The notes: generated by a model from the letters alone, not told the origin. Shown: positions 1 through 8,664, numbered from the stretch's first letter. The stretch: DNA of 64,000 nt from Patulibacter brassicae (GCF_033949425.1 NZ_JAXAVX010000009.1:76115-140114), one strand, 5' to 3'. A program made the numbers and translations.

Positions 1-1
1 C

Positions 2-448
2 GTCGGCGAGGTCGCGGCGCTGCTGCCGGCCGACGAGCGGCCCGCCACCCTGCGGTCGGTCGACGCCGACGACGCCGACGCGCCCACGGCGCCCGCCGTC
101 GCGGCGGTCCGCGCCTACCTCGACGGGGAGCTCGGCGCGCTGGACGACGTCGCCGTCGCGCAGCGCGAGCGCCCGGCGACCGCGATCCTGCGCCGGCACC
201 TGCGCGAGGTTCCGCCCGGCGCACCGGCGAGCTACCTCGGGCTCGCCCGCGCGGCCGGCCTCGATCGGGGCTCGCGCGCCGCGGGACAGGCCTGCGCGCG
301 CAACGCCGTGGCCCCGTTCGTGCCGTGCCATCGCGTTCTGCGCAGCGACGGGGCGCTCGGGGGCTACCGCTGGGGCCTGGCGGTGAAGCGCTGGCTGCTC
401 GCGCACGAGGCCGAGCACGCCGGTGCCCGCGTCCCGGTCGCACGCTGA
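2..448 (+). CDS. ogt: methylated-DNA--protein-cysteine S-methyltransferase, 5' end outside window
   Basis: This is the C-terminal part of an Ogt/MGMT-type DNA repair protein, which moves alkyl groups from O6-alkylguanine to its own cysteine in a suicide reaction. The frame is open from base 2 to the TGA at 446-448. The active-site motif PCHRV lies at about 324-338, preceded by the conserved helix region GQACARNAVAPF and followed by GGYRWG. The upstream residues form the usual small N-terminal lobe ending in LRRHLREVPPG. The start codon lies to the left of the window. No partner gene is visible, because the next gene is on the opposite strand 88 bases away. The family assignment is firm; the choice between ogt and another MGMT paralogue is less certain. 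Confidence 0.88.
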   Translation, partial: VGEVAALLPADERPATLRSVDADDADAPTAPAVAAVRAYLDGELGALDDVAVAQRERPATAILRRHLREVPPGAPASYLGLARAAGLDRGSRAAGQACARNAVAPFVPCHRVLRSDGALGGYRWGLAVKRWLLAHEAEHAGARVPVAR

Positions 449-536
449 CCGGCGCGCCGGTCGCCGGAGCCGCCGGTCCCCGGCCGGTGCGGCGCCCGGC
501 ACGGCCGTGGTCGGCGCGGCCCCGAGGAACGGCCGC

Positions 537-2399
537 TCAGGCCGGCGGCGCGGTGACGAGCGATGCGCCGGCCTCGCGGAGCTCGGCGAGGGTCCGGTCG
601 CCGTCGCCCGGGCTCACCTCGACGGCGGCGATCGCGTCGGTCGCCACGGCCACGGCGAGTCCGCCGTCGAGCGCGTCGAGCGCCGTCGCGCGCACGCAGT
701 AGTCCGTCGCCAGCCCGCAGACGACGACGCGCCGCACCCGCCGCTCCCGCAGGAGCTCCAGCAGCCCGGTCCCGTCGAACGCCGAGTACGCGTCGCGGTC
801 CCGGTCCTCGGCCTTGCTGACGACCGTCGCGCCGGCGAGATCGAGGGACGGATGGAGCTCCGCGCCCGGCGTGCCGGCCACGCAGTGCGGCGGCCACGGC
901 CCGCCCCGCTCGGCGAAGGAGACGTGATCGGCGGGGTGCCAGTCGCGCGAGGCGACGATCGTCGCACCGCCCTCGCGGGCAGCGCGCAGCAGTCGCGCGA
1001 TCGGCGCGAGGACCCGATCGCCGGTCGGCACGCCGAGCGCGCCGCCCGGCAGGAAGTCGTGCTGGACGTCGACGACGACGAGCGCGTCGTCGGGGCGCAG
1101 GGTCGCGGGCCGGGCGAGCCGCTCGCGGAGCGCCAGCAGCTGCGCGGAGCGGACGACCGGGGCGAACGTCGCCCGGCCGGCGAGCTCGCGCTCCCGGGCG
1201 GCCCGCTCGCGGGCCGCATCGAGGTCGAGGGCGCCCGGGACCGGCGCGCCGCGGCGCAGGACGGGTCGCATGAGCGCGGTCCCGGGCTGCGCCTCGTGGG
1301 CGAGGTGGATCCGGTGGCCGACGACGTCGCCGGCGACGACGCGCGCCACGCCATGGACCCCCGGGTCGGTCTCCTTGCCGGGACTGCGCTTCATGACCCA
1401 GCGCCGCAGCGGATCGGGCTCGTCGTGCTGCGCGCAGAGCTTGTAGACGCCGCCCAGCGGCTCCCCGGAGCGCAGCCGCGTGCCGACGCCGAACGCGTCG
1501 ACCGGCGCGCCGGCGCCGACGATCGACGAGATCGCGGCGGCGTCGAGGTCGCCCGACAGGACGATCCGGGTGGCGCCCTGTCCGGCGGCGTCGAGCGCCG
1601 CCCGCGCCCGTCGCGCCTCCTCGGCGAGGTCGCCGGAGTCGATCCGGATGGCCGCCAGCGGCACCCCGACCTCCTGCGCGGCGGCGATCGCGCGCGCCAC
1701 GCCCCGGTCGACGTCGAAGCTGTCCACGAGCAGCGTGGTGCCGGGGTGATCGCGCAGCGCCTCGGCGAACGCGTCCTGCTCGTGGTCCTCGCCGCGGGCG
1801 AGGACCTGGTGGTGCGCCATCGTCCCGAGCGTCGGGATCCCGTACCGGGCCCCGGCCTCGGGCAGCGCGGTCCCGGCGAACCCGGCGAGCCACGCTGCAC
1901 GGGCGGTCGCCAGCCCGGCCTCGGGGCCGTCGAGGCGTCGGAGCGAGAAGTCCTGGACCGGGCGCCCGCCGGCAGCCGCGACGATGCCGGCGGCGTTCGT
2001 CGCGATCCGCGTGCCGTAGTTCAGGGCGGCGAGGACGACGGGCTCGACGAGGGTCGCCTCGACGCGCGGCGCGGTGATCCGCAGGAGCGGGACCTCGGCC
2101 GGCAGGCACGTCCCCTCCGGCAGCGCCCACGCGGTGCCGGTGAAGCGCAGGGCGGCGAGCCGCGCGAGCAGCGCCGCCGAGAAGCGCCCGTCCTGGCGCA
2201 GCCACGCGAGCTCGTCGGGATCCGCGCGCAGCTCCCGCAGCGCGGTGACGGCCTCCTGGACGCCGGCGAGCATCACCCACGGGCGGTCCTCCGACCGGCG
2301 CCGCACCACGACCTCGAACGACACGAGGTCGTCCCGACCGTGGCGGACGAAGCCGTCGGCCATCGTCAGCGTGTAGAGGTCGGTCCGCAGGACGCTCAT
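537..2399 (-). CDS. pncB/pncA: nicotinate phosphoribosyltransferase-nicotinamidase fusion
   Basis: One 620-residue frame joins two consecutive NAD-salvage enzymes. Residues 1-430 look like nicotinate phosphoribosyltransferase: TDLYTLTMA near the start, LGTMAHHQV with the likely active histidine, then RIDSGDL, IVLSGDLD and FGVGTRL. Residues 435-620 are an isochorismatase-fold nicotinamidase with the catalytic triad Asp444 (VVDVQHDF), Lys529 and Cys568 (ATDYC), and metal ligands Asp486, His488, His492 and His505. Together they would convert nicotinamide to nicotinate and then to nicotinate mononucleotide. No stop or frameshift separates the halves. ATG 2399 gives the N-terminus expected for the family. 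Both domains look catalytically complete, which argues against decay. Confidence 0.93.
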   Translation of the reverse strand: MSVLRTDLYTLTMADGFVRHGRDDLVSFEVVVRRRSEDRPWVMLAGVQEAVTALRELRADPDELAWLRQDGRFSAALLARLAALRFTGTAWALPEGTCLPAEVPLLRITAPRVEATLVEPVVLAALNYGTRIATNAAGIVAAAGGRPVQDFSLRRLDGPEAGLATARAAWLAGFAGTALPEAGARYGIPTLGTMAHHQVLARGEDHEQDAFAEALRDHPGTTLLVDSFDVDRGVARAIAAAQEVGVPLAAIRIDSGDLAEEARRARAALDAAGQGATRIVLSGDLDAAAISSIVGAGAPVDAFGVGTRLRSGEPLGGVYKLCAQHDEPDPLRRWVMKRSPGKETDPGVHGVARVVAGDVVGHRIHLAHEAQPGTALMRPVLRRGAPVPGALDLDAARERAARERELAGRATFAPVVRSAQLLALRERLARPATLRPDDALVVVDVQHDFLPGGALGVPTGDRVLAPIARLLRAAREGGATIVASRDWHPADHVSFAERGGPWPPHCVAGTPGAELHPSLDLAGATVVSKAEDRDRDAYSAFDGTGLLELLRERRVRRVVVCGLATDYCVRATALDALDGGLAVAVATDAIAAVEVSPGDGDRTLAELREAGASLVTAPPA

Positions 2400-2469
2400 C
2401 GCCGAGGCGCGCCGTCGCAGGCGCGAGGACGAGCATACGGCGCCGTGCCGCTCGTCCGGTAGCCTTCGG

Positions 2470-2575
2470 GCGAAGAAGGGCAGTATCCCGCAAGCGACGT
2501 CGCCGTCAGTCCGGTCCCCGCGGGGACCCGGTGCGTCGGCCCCGGCAGGGGTGGGAGAGACCTTCGGCCCACACC
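2470..2575 (+). promoter_or_regulatory. yybP-ykoY family manganese riboswitch
   Basis: The leader of the TerC gene has the conserved pieces of the yybP-ykoY aptamer in the right order. These are the GGGCAGTATCCC loop at about 2478-2489, GCCGTCAGTCC at about 2502-2512, and the second conserved loop GAGAGACCTTCGG inside a GTGGG/CCCAC stem at 2551-2572. A TAGCCT -10 box at 2460-2465 puts the transcript start just before the aptamer. The family binds Mn2+ and often precedes TerC/Alx-type transporters. The recognition is by eye; a covariance-model search would settle it. Confidence 0.78.
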
Positions 2576-2600
2576 CTGCAACGAGGTCGGAGTCTCACCC

Positions 2601-3665
2601 ATGAACCTGTCCCTGCTCGCCGCGTCCTCGAACGAGAGCACCGGATCGGACGTCTCGCCGGTCGTCTGGATCGCGTTCACCGCGTTCATCATCGCGATGC
2701 TCGTGCTGGACCTCGTCGTCCACCGGCACAGCGAGGGCGACAGCGCGGAGGACGCCCACGTCCCACCGTTCCGCCAGAGCGTCATCTGGTCGATCGGCTG
2801 GACGCTCCTGGCGGTCGCGTTCACCGCGCTCATCCCGCTCGTCCACGACGGATTCGGCGGCAAGGAGTCCGGCGAGTACCTCACCGGCTACGTGATCGAG
2901 CGCAGCCTGTCGCTGGACAACCTCTTCGTCTTCACGATCCTCTTCAGCTTCTTCAGCGTCCCGATCTACGCCCAGCGGAAGGTCCTCTTCTACGGCATCG
3001 TCGGCGCGATCGTCCTGCGCGCGATCTTCATCCTCGTCGGCGGCGCGCTGCTCAACGCGTTCCACTGGATGATCTACGTCTTCGGGGCGTTCCTCGTGAT
3101 CACCGCGATCCGCATGGCGACGCACTCCGACGAGGAGGTCCACCCCGAGAACAACCCGGTCCTGAAGCTCATCCGGCGGGTCATCCCGATGACGGACCGC
3201 TACGAGGGCTCGAAGATCTTCATCCGCGAGAACGGCAAGCGGATCGGCACGCCGATGGTCGCGGCCCTCGCGATGGTGGCGACGTTCGACGTGATCTTCG
3301 CGATCGACTCGATCCCGGCGATCTTCGCGGTGACGCGCGAGACGTTCATCGTCTTCGCCGCCAACGCGTTCGCGCTCCTGGGCCTGACGTCGCTCTTCTT
3401 CCTCATCGCCGGCCTGCTCGAGCGGTTCCACTTCCTGAGCTACGGCCTGGCGTTCATCCTCGGCTTCGTCGGCATCAAGATGCTGATCAGCGACGTCTAC
3501 CACATGCCGATCGGCATCTCGCTGACCGTCATCATCGGCACGCTGATCGTGGCCGCCTGGGCGTCGCGGCGGTGGCCGAAGGACGAGGGCCACGGCCCCG
3601 GCGACGGTGACGGCCCGCCGCCGCCGGCGACGGGCTCGACGCCCGCCGCGAGCTCCATCAGCTGA
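2601..3665 (+). CDS. TerC family integral membrane protein
   Basis: A 354-residue polytopic membrane protein of the TerC/Alx family. The family signature ERSLSLDNLFVFTILF is at about residues 101-116, followed by further hydrophobic helices with embedded acidic residues (AIDSIPAIFAV). The charged, proline-rich C-terminal tail is cytoplasmic-looking. Family members have been linked to metal (Mn2+) efflux, metal loading of exported proteins and tellurite resistance. The Mn riboswitch in its leader supports a manganese role here. ATG 2601 follows a weak GAGG-containing ribosome site. The gene is monocistronic: a strong hairpin follows at 3682-3712 and the next gene has its own start 111 bases downstream. 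Confidence 0.93.
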   Translation: MNLSLLAASSNESTGSDVSPVVWIAFTAFIIAMLVLDLVVHRHSEGDSAEDAHVPPFRQSVIWSIGWTLLAVAFTALIPLVHDGFGGKESGEYLTGYVIERSLSLDNLFVFTILFSFFSVPIYAQRKVLFYGIVGAIVLRAIFILVGGALLNAFHWMIYVFGAFLVITAIRMATHSDEEVHPENNPVLKLIRRVIPMTDRYEGSKIFIRENGKRIGTPMVAALAMVATFDVIFAIDSIPAIFAVTRETFIVFAANAFALLGLTSLFFLIAGLLERFHFLSYGLAFILGFVGIKMLISDVYHMPIGISLTVIIGTLIVAAWASRRWPKDEGHGPGDGDGPPPPATGSTPAASSIS

Positions 3666-3681
3666 GTCACCGCGCGCGCCA

Positions 3682-3712
3682 CCGGGCCGTCCGCAGCGGC
3701 GGACCGGCCCGG
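3682..3712 (+). terminator. GC-rich hairpin after terC-family gene
   Basis: CCGGGCC at 3682-3688 pairs with GGCCCGG at 3706-3712, with further pairing of TCCGC and GCGGA inside. There is no U-tract, so it is a possible intrinsic or factor-assisted terminator. Confidence 0.5.
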
Positions 3713-3776
3713 GCGCGCCGCGGGTCCCGGGCGCACGCGGCGACATCGTGGCCGCGCTTGGGAGACTTGCGGCGCC

Positions 3777-4784
3777 GTGGCCGCGCCCGTCGTCTCCGTC
3801 GTCGTCCCCACGCGCGACCGCCCCGAGCGGCTCGCGCGCCTGCTCGACGGCCTGCGGGCGCAGACGCTCGGCGTCGAGCGCTTCGAGGTCCTCGTCTGCG
3901 ACGACGCCTCGTCCGCCGCCTCGATCGCGGACGTCCTCACCCGCGCGGGCGAGCACCTCGACCTGCGCGTGCTTCGGCACGACGTCCCGCGGGGGCCGGC
4001 GGTCGCGCGCAACACCGCCTGGCGCCAGGCCCGGGGGACGCTCGTCGCGTTCGTCGACGACGACTGCGTCCCGGAGGCCCGGTGGCTCGAGGCGCTGCTC
4101 GACGCCTGGGCGCGCGGCGCCGACCGGGGGGATGCCGTCGTGCAGGGCCGCGTGGACCCGGATCCGTCGGAGTATCCGCACGAGTTCGGACCGTTCTCGA
4201 CGACGCTCTGGGTCACGGAGGCGGGGCCGCGGTTCGAGACGGCGAACATCGCCTACCCGCGGGCGCTGCTCGAGCGGCTCGGCGGGTTCGACGAGTCCCT
4301 CGTGATCGCCGGGGAGGACACCGACCTCGGCTGGCGGGCGATCGAGGCCGGGGCGGTCGTCGTGTGGGCGGGCGAGGCGCTCGTGCACCACGGCGTGATC
4401 CAGCAGGGCCCCTGGGGACGGCTGATCAAGGGCCGGCGCTGGCGCTACGTGCCGGCGGTCTACCGGCGCCACCCCGGGCTGCGACGGACGCTCATCGCCG
4501 GGATCTTCTGGGGGCCGCTGCACTGGTGGCTCTTCCGGGCGCTGGCGGCGCTGGCCCTGCGGCCGCGCTCGCCGGCCCGCGCGGCGCGGACTCGCGGCCT
4601 GCGGGGCCCCCGCCGCGGCGCCGGCTGGGCGTTCGCGCGGTGGTGGCTCGCGATGCCCTACGTCCTGCGGCTCGTCGACTACCGCACGGGACCGCTGCTG
4701 GCGCCCTACCGCCTGGCGTGCGACCTCGTCGAGGTCGCCGCGATCGGCGCCGGCGCGGTCCGCCACCGGATCCCGATGCTCTGA
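3777..4784 (+). CDS. family 2 glycosyltransferase
   Basis: A 335-residue GT-A fold glycosyltransferase. The N-terminus is the classic VSVVVPTRDRPERL, the nucleotide-binding region gives VLVCDDASS, and the metal-binding acidic cluster is FVDDDC (Asp94-Asp96). GGFDESLVIAGEDTDLGWRA is the usual acceptor-side segment carrying the catalytic acidic residues. The hydrophobic C-terminal third (about 240-320) may sit on the membrane. The start is GTG 3777, chosen because it directly precedes the conserved first strand. Sugar donor and acceptor cannot be read from sequence. There is no glycan cluster around it, so its pathway (cell wall or glycolipid) is unknown. Confidence 0.88.
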   Translation: MAAPVVSVVVPTRDRPERLARLLDGLRAQTLGVERFEVLVCDDASSAASIADVLTRAGEHLDLRVLRHDVPRGPAVARNTAWRQARGTLVAFVDDDCVPEARWLEALLDAWARGADRGDAVVQGRVDPDPSEYPHEFGPFSTTLWVTEAGPRFETANIAYPRALLERLGGFDESLVIAGEDTDLGWRAIEAGAVVVWAGEALVHHGVIQQGPWGRLIKGRRWRYVPAVYRRHPGLRRTLIAGIFWGPLHWWLFRALAALALRPRSPARAARTRGLRGPRRGAGWAFARWWLAMPYVLRLVDYRTGPLLAPYRLACDLVEVAAIGAGAVRHRIPML

Positions 4785-4933
4785 GCGACCGGAGACGGGT
4801 CTCACGACCGCACCACGGTCCGGCCGGCCGGCGCGTGCGTCGTGGCGACGTCGGGGACCGCGCTCGTCCGCCAGCCCTCAGCCGGCTGCGCCGCCGGCCG
4901 GGCGTTCGGGCGGCGGCGAGCTACGCTGCCGTG

Positions 4934-5755
4934 ATGGCCGGCGAGGCGCTGCTCGAGGACCGCGGGATCCGGCTCGTGCGGGCCGACAACCCGGGACCGA
5001 AGACCCTGACCGGGACGAACACCTGGATCGTCGCGGGCGCGCAGGGCGCCTGGGTCGTCGACCCGGGGCCCGATCTCGAGGAGCACCTCGACGCCGTCGC
5101 CGCCGCGGTCTCCGACGCGGGCGGCCTGCTCGGCGTCGCGCTGACCCACCGCCACGAGGACCACGCAGCCGGCGTGGCCGGGCTCCTGCGCCGCACCGGA
5201 CCCGCGCCGCTGGCCTCGCGCACCGGCTGGGTCCCGGAGGGCGCGCCCGCCGGGACGACGGCGCTCGCGGTCGCGGAGGGCGATGTCGCCGGGCCGTTCT
5301 CCGTGTACGAGACCCCGGGGCACGCCGCCGATCACGTCGTCTTCCGCGCCGGTGACGCGCTCTTCGCCGGGGACACCGTCCTGGGGACCGGCAGCGTCCT
5401 GCTCGTCCCGCACGCGGGGGCGCTCGCGGGGTACCTCGCCGCGCTCGAGCGGCTGCGCGCGCTCGACCTCGCGGTGCTCCTGCCCGGCCACGGGCCCGTC
5501 GTCGACGACCCGGCGGCGAAGCTCGACGAGTACCTCGCGCACCGCCGCGACCGCGAGCGCCGGCTCGTCGCCGCGCTCGACGCGGGACTGCGCGGCGCGG
5601 ACGAGCTGCTGGACCGCGTGTGGGACGACGCTCCCGGCATCCTGCGCCTCGCCGCCGCGGTGACGCTGCGGACCCACCTCGACAAGCTCGCCGACGAGGA
5701 CCGGCTGCCCGACGGCGTCGAGCTGCAGGACTTCGGCGGGTTCGACGGCCTCTAG
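4934..5755 (+). CDS. metallo-beta-lactamase fold hydrolase, LACTB2-like
   Basis: A 273-residue MBL-fold protein with the full dinuclear metal set: THRHEDH (His72, His74, Asp76, His77), then ETPGHAADH, GDTVLGTG and LLPGHGP. The C-terminal 70 residues (HRRDRERRLVAALDAG onward, ending in THLDKL) match the small winged-helix domain of LACTB2-type proteins, which include RNA endonucleases and thioester-type hydrolases. The start is ATG 4934; an in-frame GTG lies one codon upstream. It stands alone between a glycosyltransferase and a thiolase, and the substrate is unknown. Confidence 0.88.
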   Translation: MAGEALLEDRGIRLVRADNPGPKTLTGTNTWIVAGAQGAWVVDPGPDLEEHLDAVAAAVSDAGGLLGVALTHRHEDHAAGVAGLLRRTGPAPLASRTGWVPEGAPAGTTALAVAEGDVAGPFSVYETPGHAADHVVFRAGDALFAGDTVLGTGSVLLVPHAGALAGYLAALERLRALDLAVLLPGHGPVVDDPAAKLDEYLAHRRDRERRLVAALDAGLRGADELLDRVWDDAPGILRLAAAVTLRTHLDKLADEDRLPDGVELQDFGGFDGL

Positions 5756-6032
5756 GTCCCGCGGGGCCCCGCGCTCGCGGTCCTCCCGTCCGACGCCCGG
5801 CTCGTCGTGGTCGCGACGCGTCGGTGCGGCACCCGCGTCCCGCAGGTCACGCGGCGCTCGCCGCCACCGCCGTCGGGTTGACGGTCGGGGGTGGGGGGGG
5901 GTCCGCGCGCCGGCCGTCTGGCGCTACGCTCCCGGACCTACTCGTCAGTACCCCACGAGGGTGCTGGTGCCCGGACGCGCACGGCGCGTCACCACCCCGG
6001 CGCCCTCGCGCCACCCACCCGCAGGAGACCCC

Positions 6033-7220
6033 ATGACCGGTGTCGTCATCGCCTCGGCCGCCCGCACCGCGATCGGCAGCTACAGCAAGTCGCTGAAGGA
6101 CGTCCCCGCGACGCAGCTCGGCATCACCGCGGCGAAGGCCGCCATCGAGCGCGCCGGCCTCCAGCCCGAGCAGATCGAGCACACGGTCTACGGGAACGTC
6201 ATCCACACGGACACCGACGACATGTACATGGCCCGCGTGGTCAGCATCGGCGCCGGCGTCCCGCAGGAGAGCCCGTCCCTGACGGTGAACCGCCTCTGCG
6301 GCTCCGGCGTGCAGTCGATCGTCACCGCGACGATGCACATCCAGACCGGGGACGTGGACGTCGCGCTCGCCGGCGGTGCCGAGTCGATGTCGCAGGCGCC
6401 GTACTGGGTCTCGAACGCGCGCTGGGGCGCGAAGATGGGCCCGTCGCCGATGGTCGACCCGGTCGTCGGCGGCCTCACGGACCCGTTCCGCAAGATCCAC
6501 ATGGGCGTCACGGCCGAGAACCTCTCCGTCCGCGACACCATCTCCCGCGGGGACCAGGACGCGTTCGCGTTCGCGAGCCACCAGAAGGCCGCCGCGGCCC
6601 GCGCCGCCGGGAAGTTCGCCGAGGAGATCACGCCGGTCGTCATCAAGGGCCGGAAGGGCGACGTCTCCTTCGACACCGACGAGCACATCCGCGAGGACAT
6701 CTCGCTCGAGGCGCTCGCGAAGCTCAAGCCCGCGTTCAAGCGCGAGGACGGCACGGTCACCGCCGGCAACGCGTCGGGCCTGAACGACGCCGGCGCCGCC
6801 GTCACGCTCCTCAGCGAGGCGAAGGCCGCCGAGCTCGGCATCACGCCGAAGGCGAAGATCCTCGGCTACGCCGTCACCGGCGTGGACCCGAACATCATGG
6901 GCATCGGCCCCGTCACGGCGATCCGCAAGGTCCTGGACCGGACCGGCGTCGCCCTCGACGACATCGCCGTCATCGAGCTGAACGAGGCGTTCGCCGCCCA
7001 GTCGCTCGCCGTCACGCGCGAGCTCGGCCTCGCCGACGACGACCCGCGCGTGAACCCGAACGGCGGCGCGATCGCCCTCGGCCATCCGATCGGCGCCTCC
7101 GGCACGATCGTCACGATCAAGGCCCTGAGCGAGCTGCACCGCACCGGCGCCCAGTACGGCCTCATCTCCCTCTGCATCGGGGGCGGGCAGGGCATCGCCC
7201 TCCTCATCGAGCGCGTCTGA
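6033..7220 (+). CDS. thiolase (acetyl-CoA C-acetyltransferase)
   Basis: A 395-residue thiolase of biosynthetic/degradative type, joining two acyl-CoAs or cleaving a 3-ketoacyl-CoA. The nucleophile Cys89 is in NRLCGSG, and the second active-site pair is His351 (ALGHPIGASG) and Cys381 (SLCIGGGQG). GGAESMSQAPYW is also typical. ATG 6033 has AGGAG about six bases upstream, so the 24-codon in-frame extension upstream is not used. The last codons and the terminator of this gene are repeated twice more downstream. The acyl-CoA dehydrogenases and hydratase 13-16 kb away suggest a place in beta-oxidation, but the gene is not in an operon with them. Confidence 0.93.
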   Translation: MTGVVIASAARTAIGSYSKSLKDVPATQLGITAAKAAIERAGLQPEQIEHTVYGNVIHTDTDDMYMARVVSIGAGVPQESPSLTVNRLCGSGVQSIVTATMHIQTGDVDVALAGGAESMSQAPYWVSNARWGAKMGPSPMVDPVVGGLTDPFRKIHMGVTAENLSVRDTISRGDQDAFAFASHQKAAAARAAGKFAEEITPVVIKGRKGDVSFDTDEHIREDISLEALAKLKPAFKREDGTVTAGNASGLNDAGAAVTLLSEAKAAELGITPKAKILGYAVTGVDPNIMGIGPVTAIRKVLDRTGVALDDIAVIELNEAFAAQSLAVTRELGLADDDPRVNPNGGAIALGHPIGASGTIVTIKALSELHRTGAQYGLISLCIGGGQGIALLIERV

Positions 7221-7229
7221 TCGCGGGGA

Positions 7230-7259
7230 CTCCGGCGGGCGATGCCCCGCCCGCCGGAG
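7230..7259 (+). terminator. terminator hairpin, copy 1
   Basis: Perfect 11-bp stem CTCCGGCGGGC/GCCCGCCGGAG with an 8-base loop, ten bases after the thiolase stop. Confidence 0.7.
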
Positions 7260-7312
7260 ACGATCCCCCCCGGCCCATCGCCCTCCTCATCGAGCGCGTC
7301 TGATCGCGGGGA

Positions 7313-7342
7313 CTCCGGCGGGCGATGCCCCGCCCGCCGGAG
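7313..7342 (+). terminator. terminator hairpin, copy 2
   Basis: Identical hairpin in the second tandem unit. Confidence 0.6.
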
Positions 7343-7396
7343 ACGATCCCCCCCCGGCCCATCGCCCTCCTCATCGAGCGCGTCTGATCGCGGGGA

Positions 7397-7426
7397 CTCC
7401 GGCGGGCGATGCCCCGCCCGCCGGAG
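7397..7426 (+). terminator. terminator hairpin, copy 3
   Basis: Identical hairpin in the third tandem unit. The sequence diverges directly after the stem. Confidence 0.6.
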
Positions 7427-7551
7427 CCGGTCGCGTGTACCCGGTACAACCCGGGGGGCGGCCGGCCGCGGCGGTCGCGCGGTGCCAGGCGTGCGAAGTG
7501 ACGCTCCGCGCGTTAGGGTCCGAAGGGCGCACCGACCCGCGCCCCCCTGCC

Positions 7552-7983
7552 GTGTTGTTCACCACCGCCGACGACGTCCACGACCATCTCGGTCGCCTGC
7601 TCCAGGAGCTGGCGAACGATCCCGACCTGGGCAGTCGCCTCACGCACCTGGACCTCGTGCTCCAGCTGCGCTGCCGGCACCCGGACGCGACGGTGACCCT
7701 CGTGGCCCGCGCGGCGGACGCCCCGCGCGTGGTCGTCGGCGAGCCGGGCGACGACGTGCCGCAGCCCGACGTCACCCTGACGATGGACGCCGACGTCGCC
7801 CATCACCTCTGGCTCGGTCAGCAGAACGTCGCCATCGGCATCGCCCGGGGCCTCATCCAGGCGAAGGGCGACGGCCGCAAGGTCATCGACCTCCTCGGCC
7901 TGACGAACGACATCGTCCCGCGCTACGAGCAGCTCCTCCGGGCCGCCGGGCGCGAGGACCTGCTCACCACCGCCGCGGCCTGA
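7552..7983 (+). CDS. SCP2 sterol-binding domain protein
   Basis: A 143-residue protein with the SCP2-like lipid-binding fold across most of its length: the mid-region PDVTLTMDADVAHHLWLGQQNVAIGIARGLIQAKGDGRKVIDLL is characteristic. Such proteins bind hydrophobic ligands, often fatty acyl-CoAs. The start is placed at GTG 7552. A TTAGGGT -10-like box lies about 33 bases upstream (about 7514), and the preceding in-frame codons are low-quality extension running back to GTG 7435. TTG 7555 is an alternative. It follows the thiolase on the same strand but after three terminator copies, so it is probably transcribed separately. Confidence 0.82.
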   Translation: MLFTTADDVHDHLGRLLQELANDPDLGSRLTHLDLVLQLRCRHPDATVTLVARAADAPRVVVGEPGDDVPQPDVTLTMDADVAHHLWLGQQNVAIGIARGLIQAKGDGRKVIDLLGLTNDIVPRYEQLLRAAGREDLLTTAAA

Positions 7984-8022
7984 GCCGCCGGCGGCGGTCC
8001 GCCGCCGCGACGGATCGCATCC

Positions 8023-8664
8023 TCAGGACCCGGACGGGCCGCGCTCGCCCGCGGGGACGTCCGCGGCGGGGTAGCTCCGGCGCACGCCGCCGCGCTCGAT
8101 GAGCAGCCGCGCCTCGTCGCCCTCGAGCTCCAGCTCCGGCGTCGTGGACGGCGGCTCCCGTCGGCGGCACGCCTCCAGCGCCGCGGCGACCGTCTCCCAG
8201 CCCTCGAGCTCCTCGAGCTGCCGCAGGGTCGGGAACGCCATCGTGGCGCGGCCCTCGGCCGACTCGGCCAGCAGGTCGGCGGGCGTCGCCCAGCGCGCGT
8301 CGACGATCTCCTCGCCGTCGATCCGCACCGGCGGGTCGCCCTCGACCGGGCCGAGGAAGAACGCCGTGTCGAAGCGGATCGGCAGGACGGCCGGCGTGAT
8401 CCAGCGGTCGAGCGGCACGAGGAGCTCCGGCACCACCGGGACCCCGGTCTCCTCCCGCAGCTCGCGCGCCGCGGCGTGCGCGTCGTCGGGGTCGGTCGGC
8501 TCGACGCGCCCGCCCGGGAAGACCCAGAAGCCGCCCATGAACCGCGCGCTCGGGGTGCGCTGCGCCACGAGCACCTCGAGCCCCGCGGCGCCGTCGCGGA
8601 TCGGCACCACCGCCGCCGCGGGACGCGGGGTGACCGGGGACGACGGCGCGGAAGAGCTCGACAC
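8023..8664 (-). CDS. Nudix hydrolase (NUDT19-like)
   Basis: A 213-residue Nudix protein. The Nudix box reads GGRVEPTDPDD...AARELREETGV, with the long spacer before the REL-REETG core that is seen in NUDT19-type CoA/nucleoside-diphosphate hydrolases. WVFPGG and the C-terminal FPTLRQLEEL are also typical of that group. The start is GTG 8664, just before the conserved PRPAAAVVPIRDG. A longer frame reaching 9006 overlaps the rubredoxin gene and has no homology-like content. It is divergent from rubredoxin with 84 bases between. Substrate is inferred at family level only. Confidence 0.87.
   Translation of the reverse strand: MSSSSAPSSPVTPRPAAAVVPIRDGAAGLEVLVAQRTPSARFMGGFWVFPGGRVEPTDPDDAHAAARELREETGVPVVPELLVPLDRWITPAVLPIRFDTAFFLGPVEGDPPVRIDGEEIVDARWATPADLLAESAEGRATMAFPTLRQLEELEGWETVAAALEACRRREPPSTTPELELEGDEARLLIERGGVRRSYPAADVPAGERGPSGS

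Larger units (their letters stand above)
7193..7426 (+). repeat. three tandem copies of thiolase gene end plus terminator
   Basis: An 83-84 base unit occurs three times, beginning at 7193, 7276 and 7360. Each unit has the last eight codons and TGA of the thiolase, then a perfect hairpin. Units are joined by a run of seven C (7265-7271) or eight C (7348-7355), which is the only difference seen between the first two full units. The third unit ends after the hairpin. Confidence 0.95.

Noticed and set aside
7193..7426. CRISPR-like array reading of the three repeats
   Set aside because: The units are contiguous with no unique spacers, and they contain the end of the thiolase gene and a terminator; there are no cas genes.
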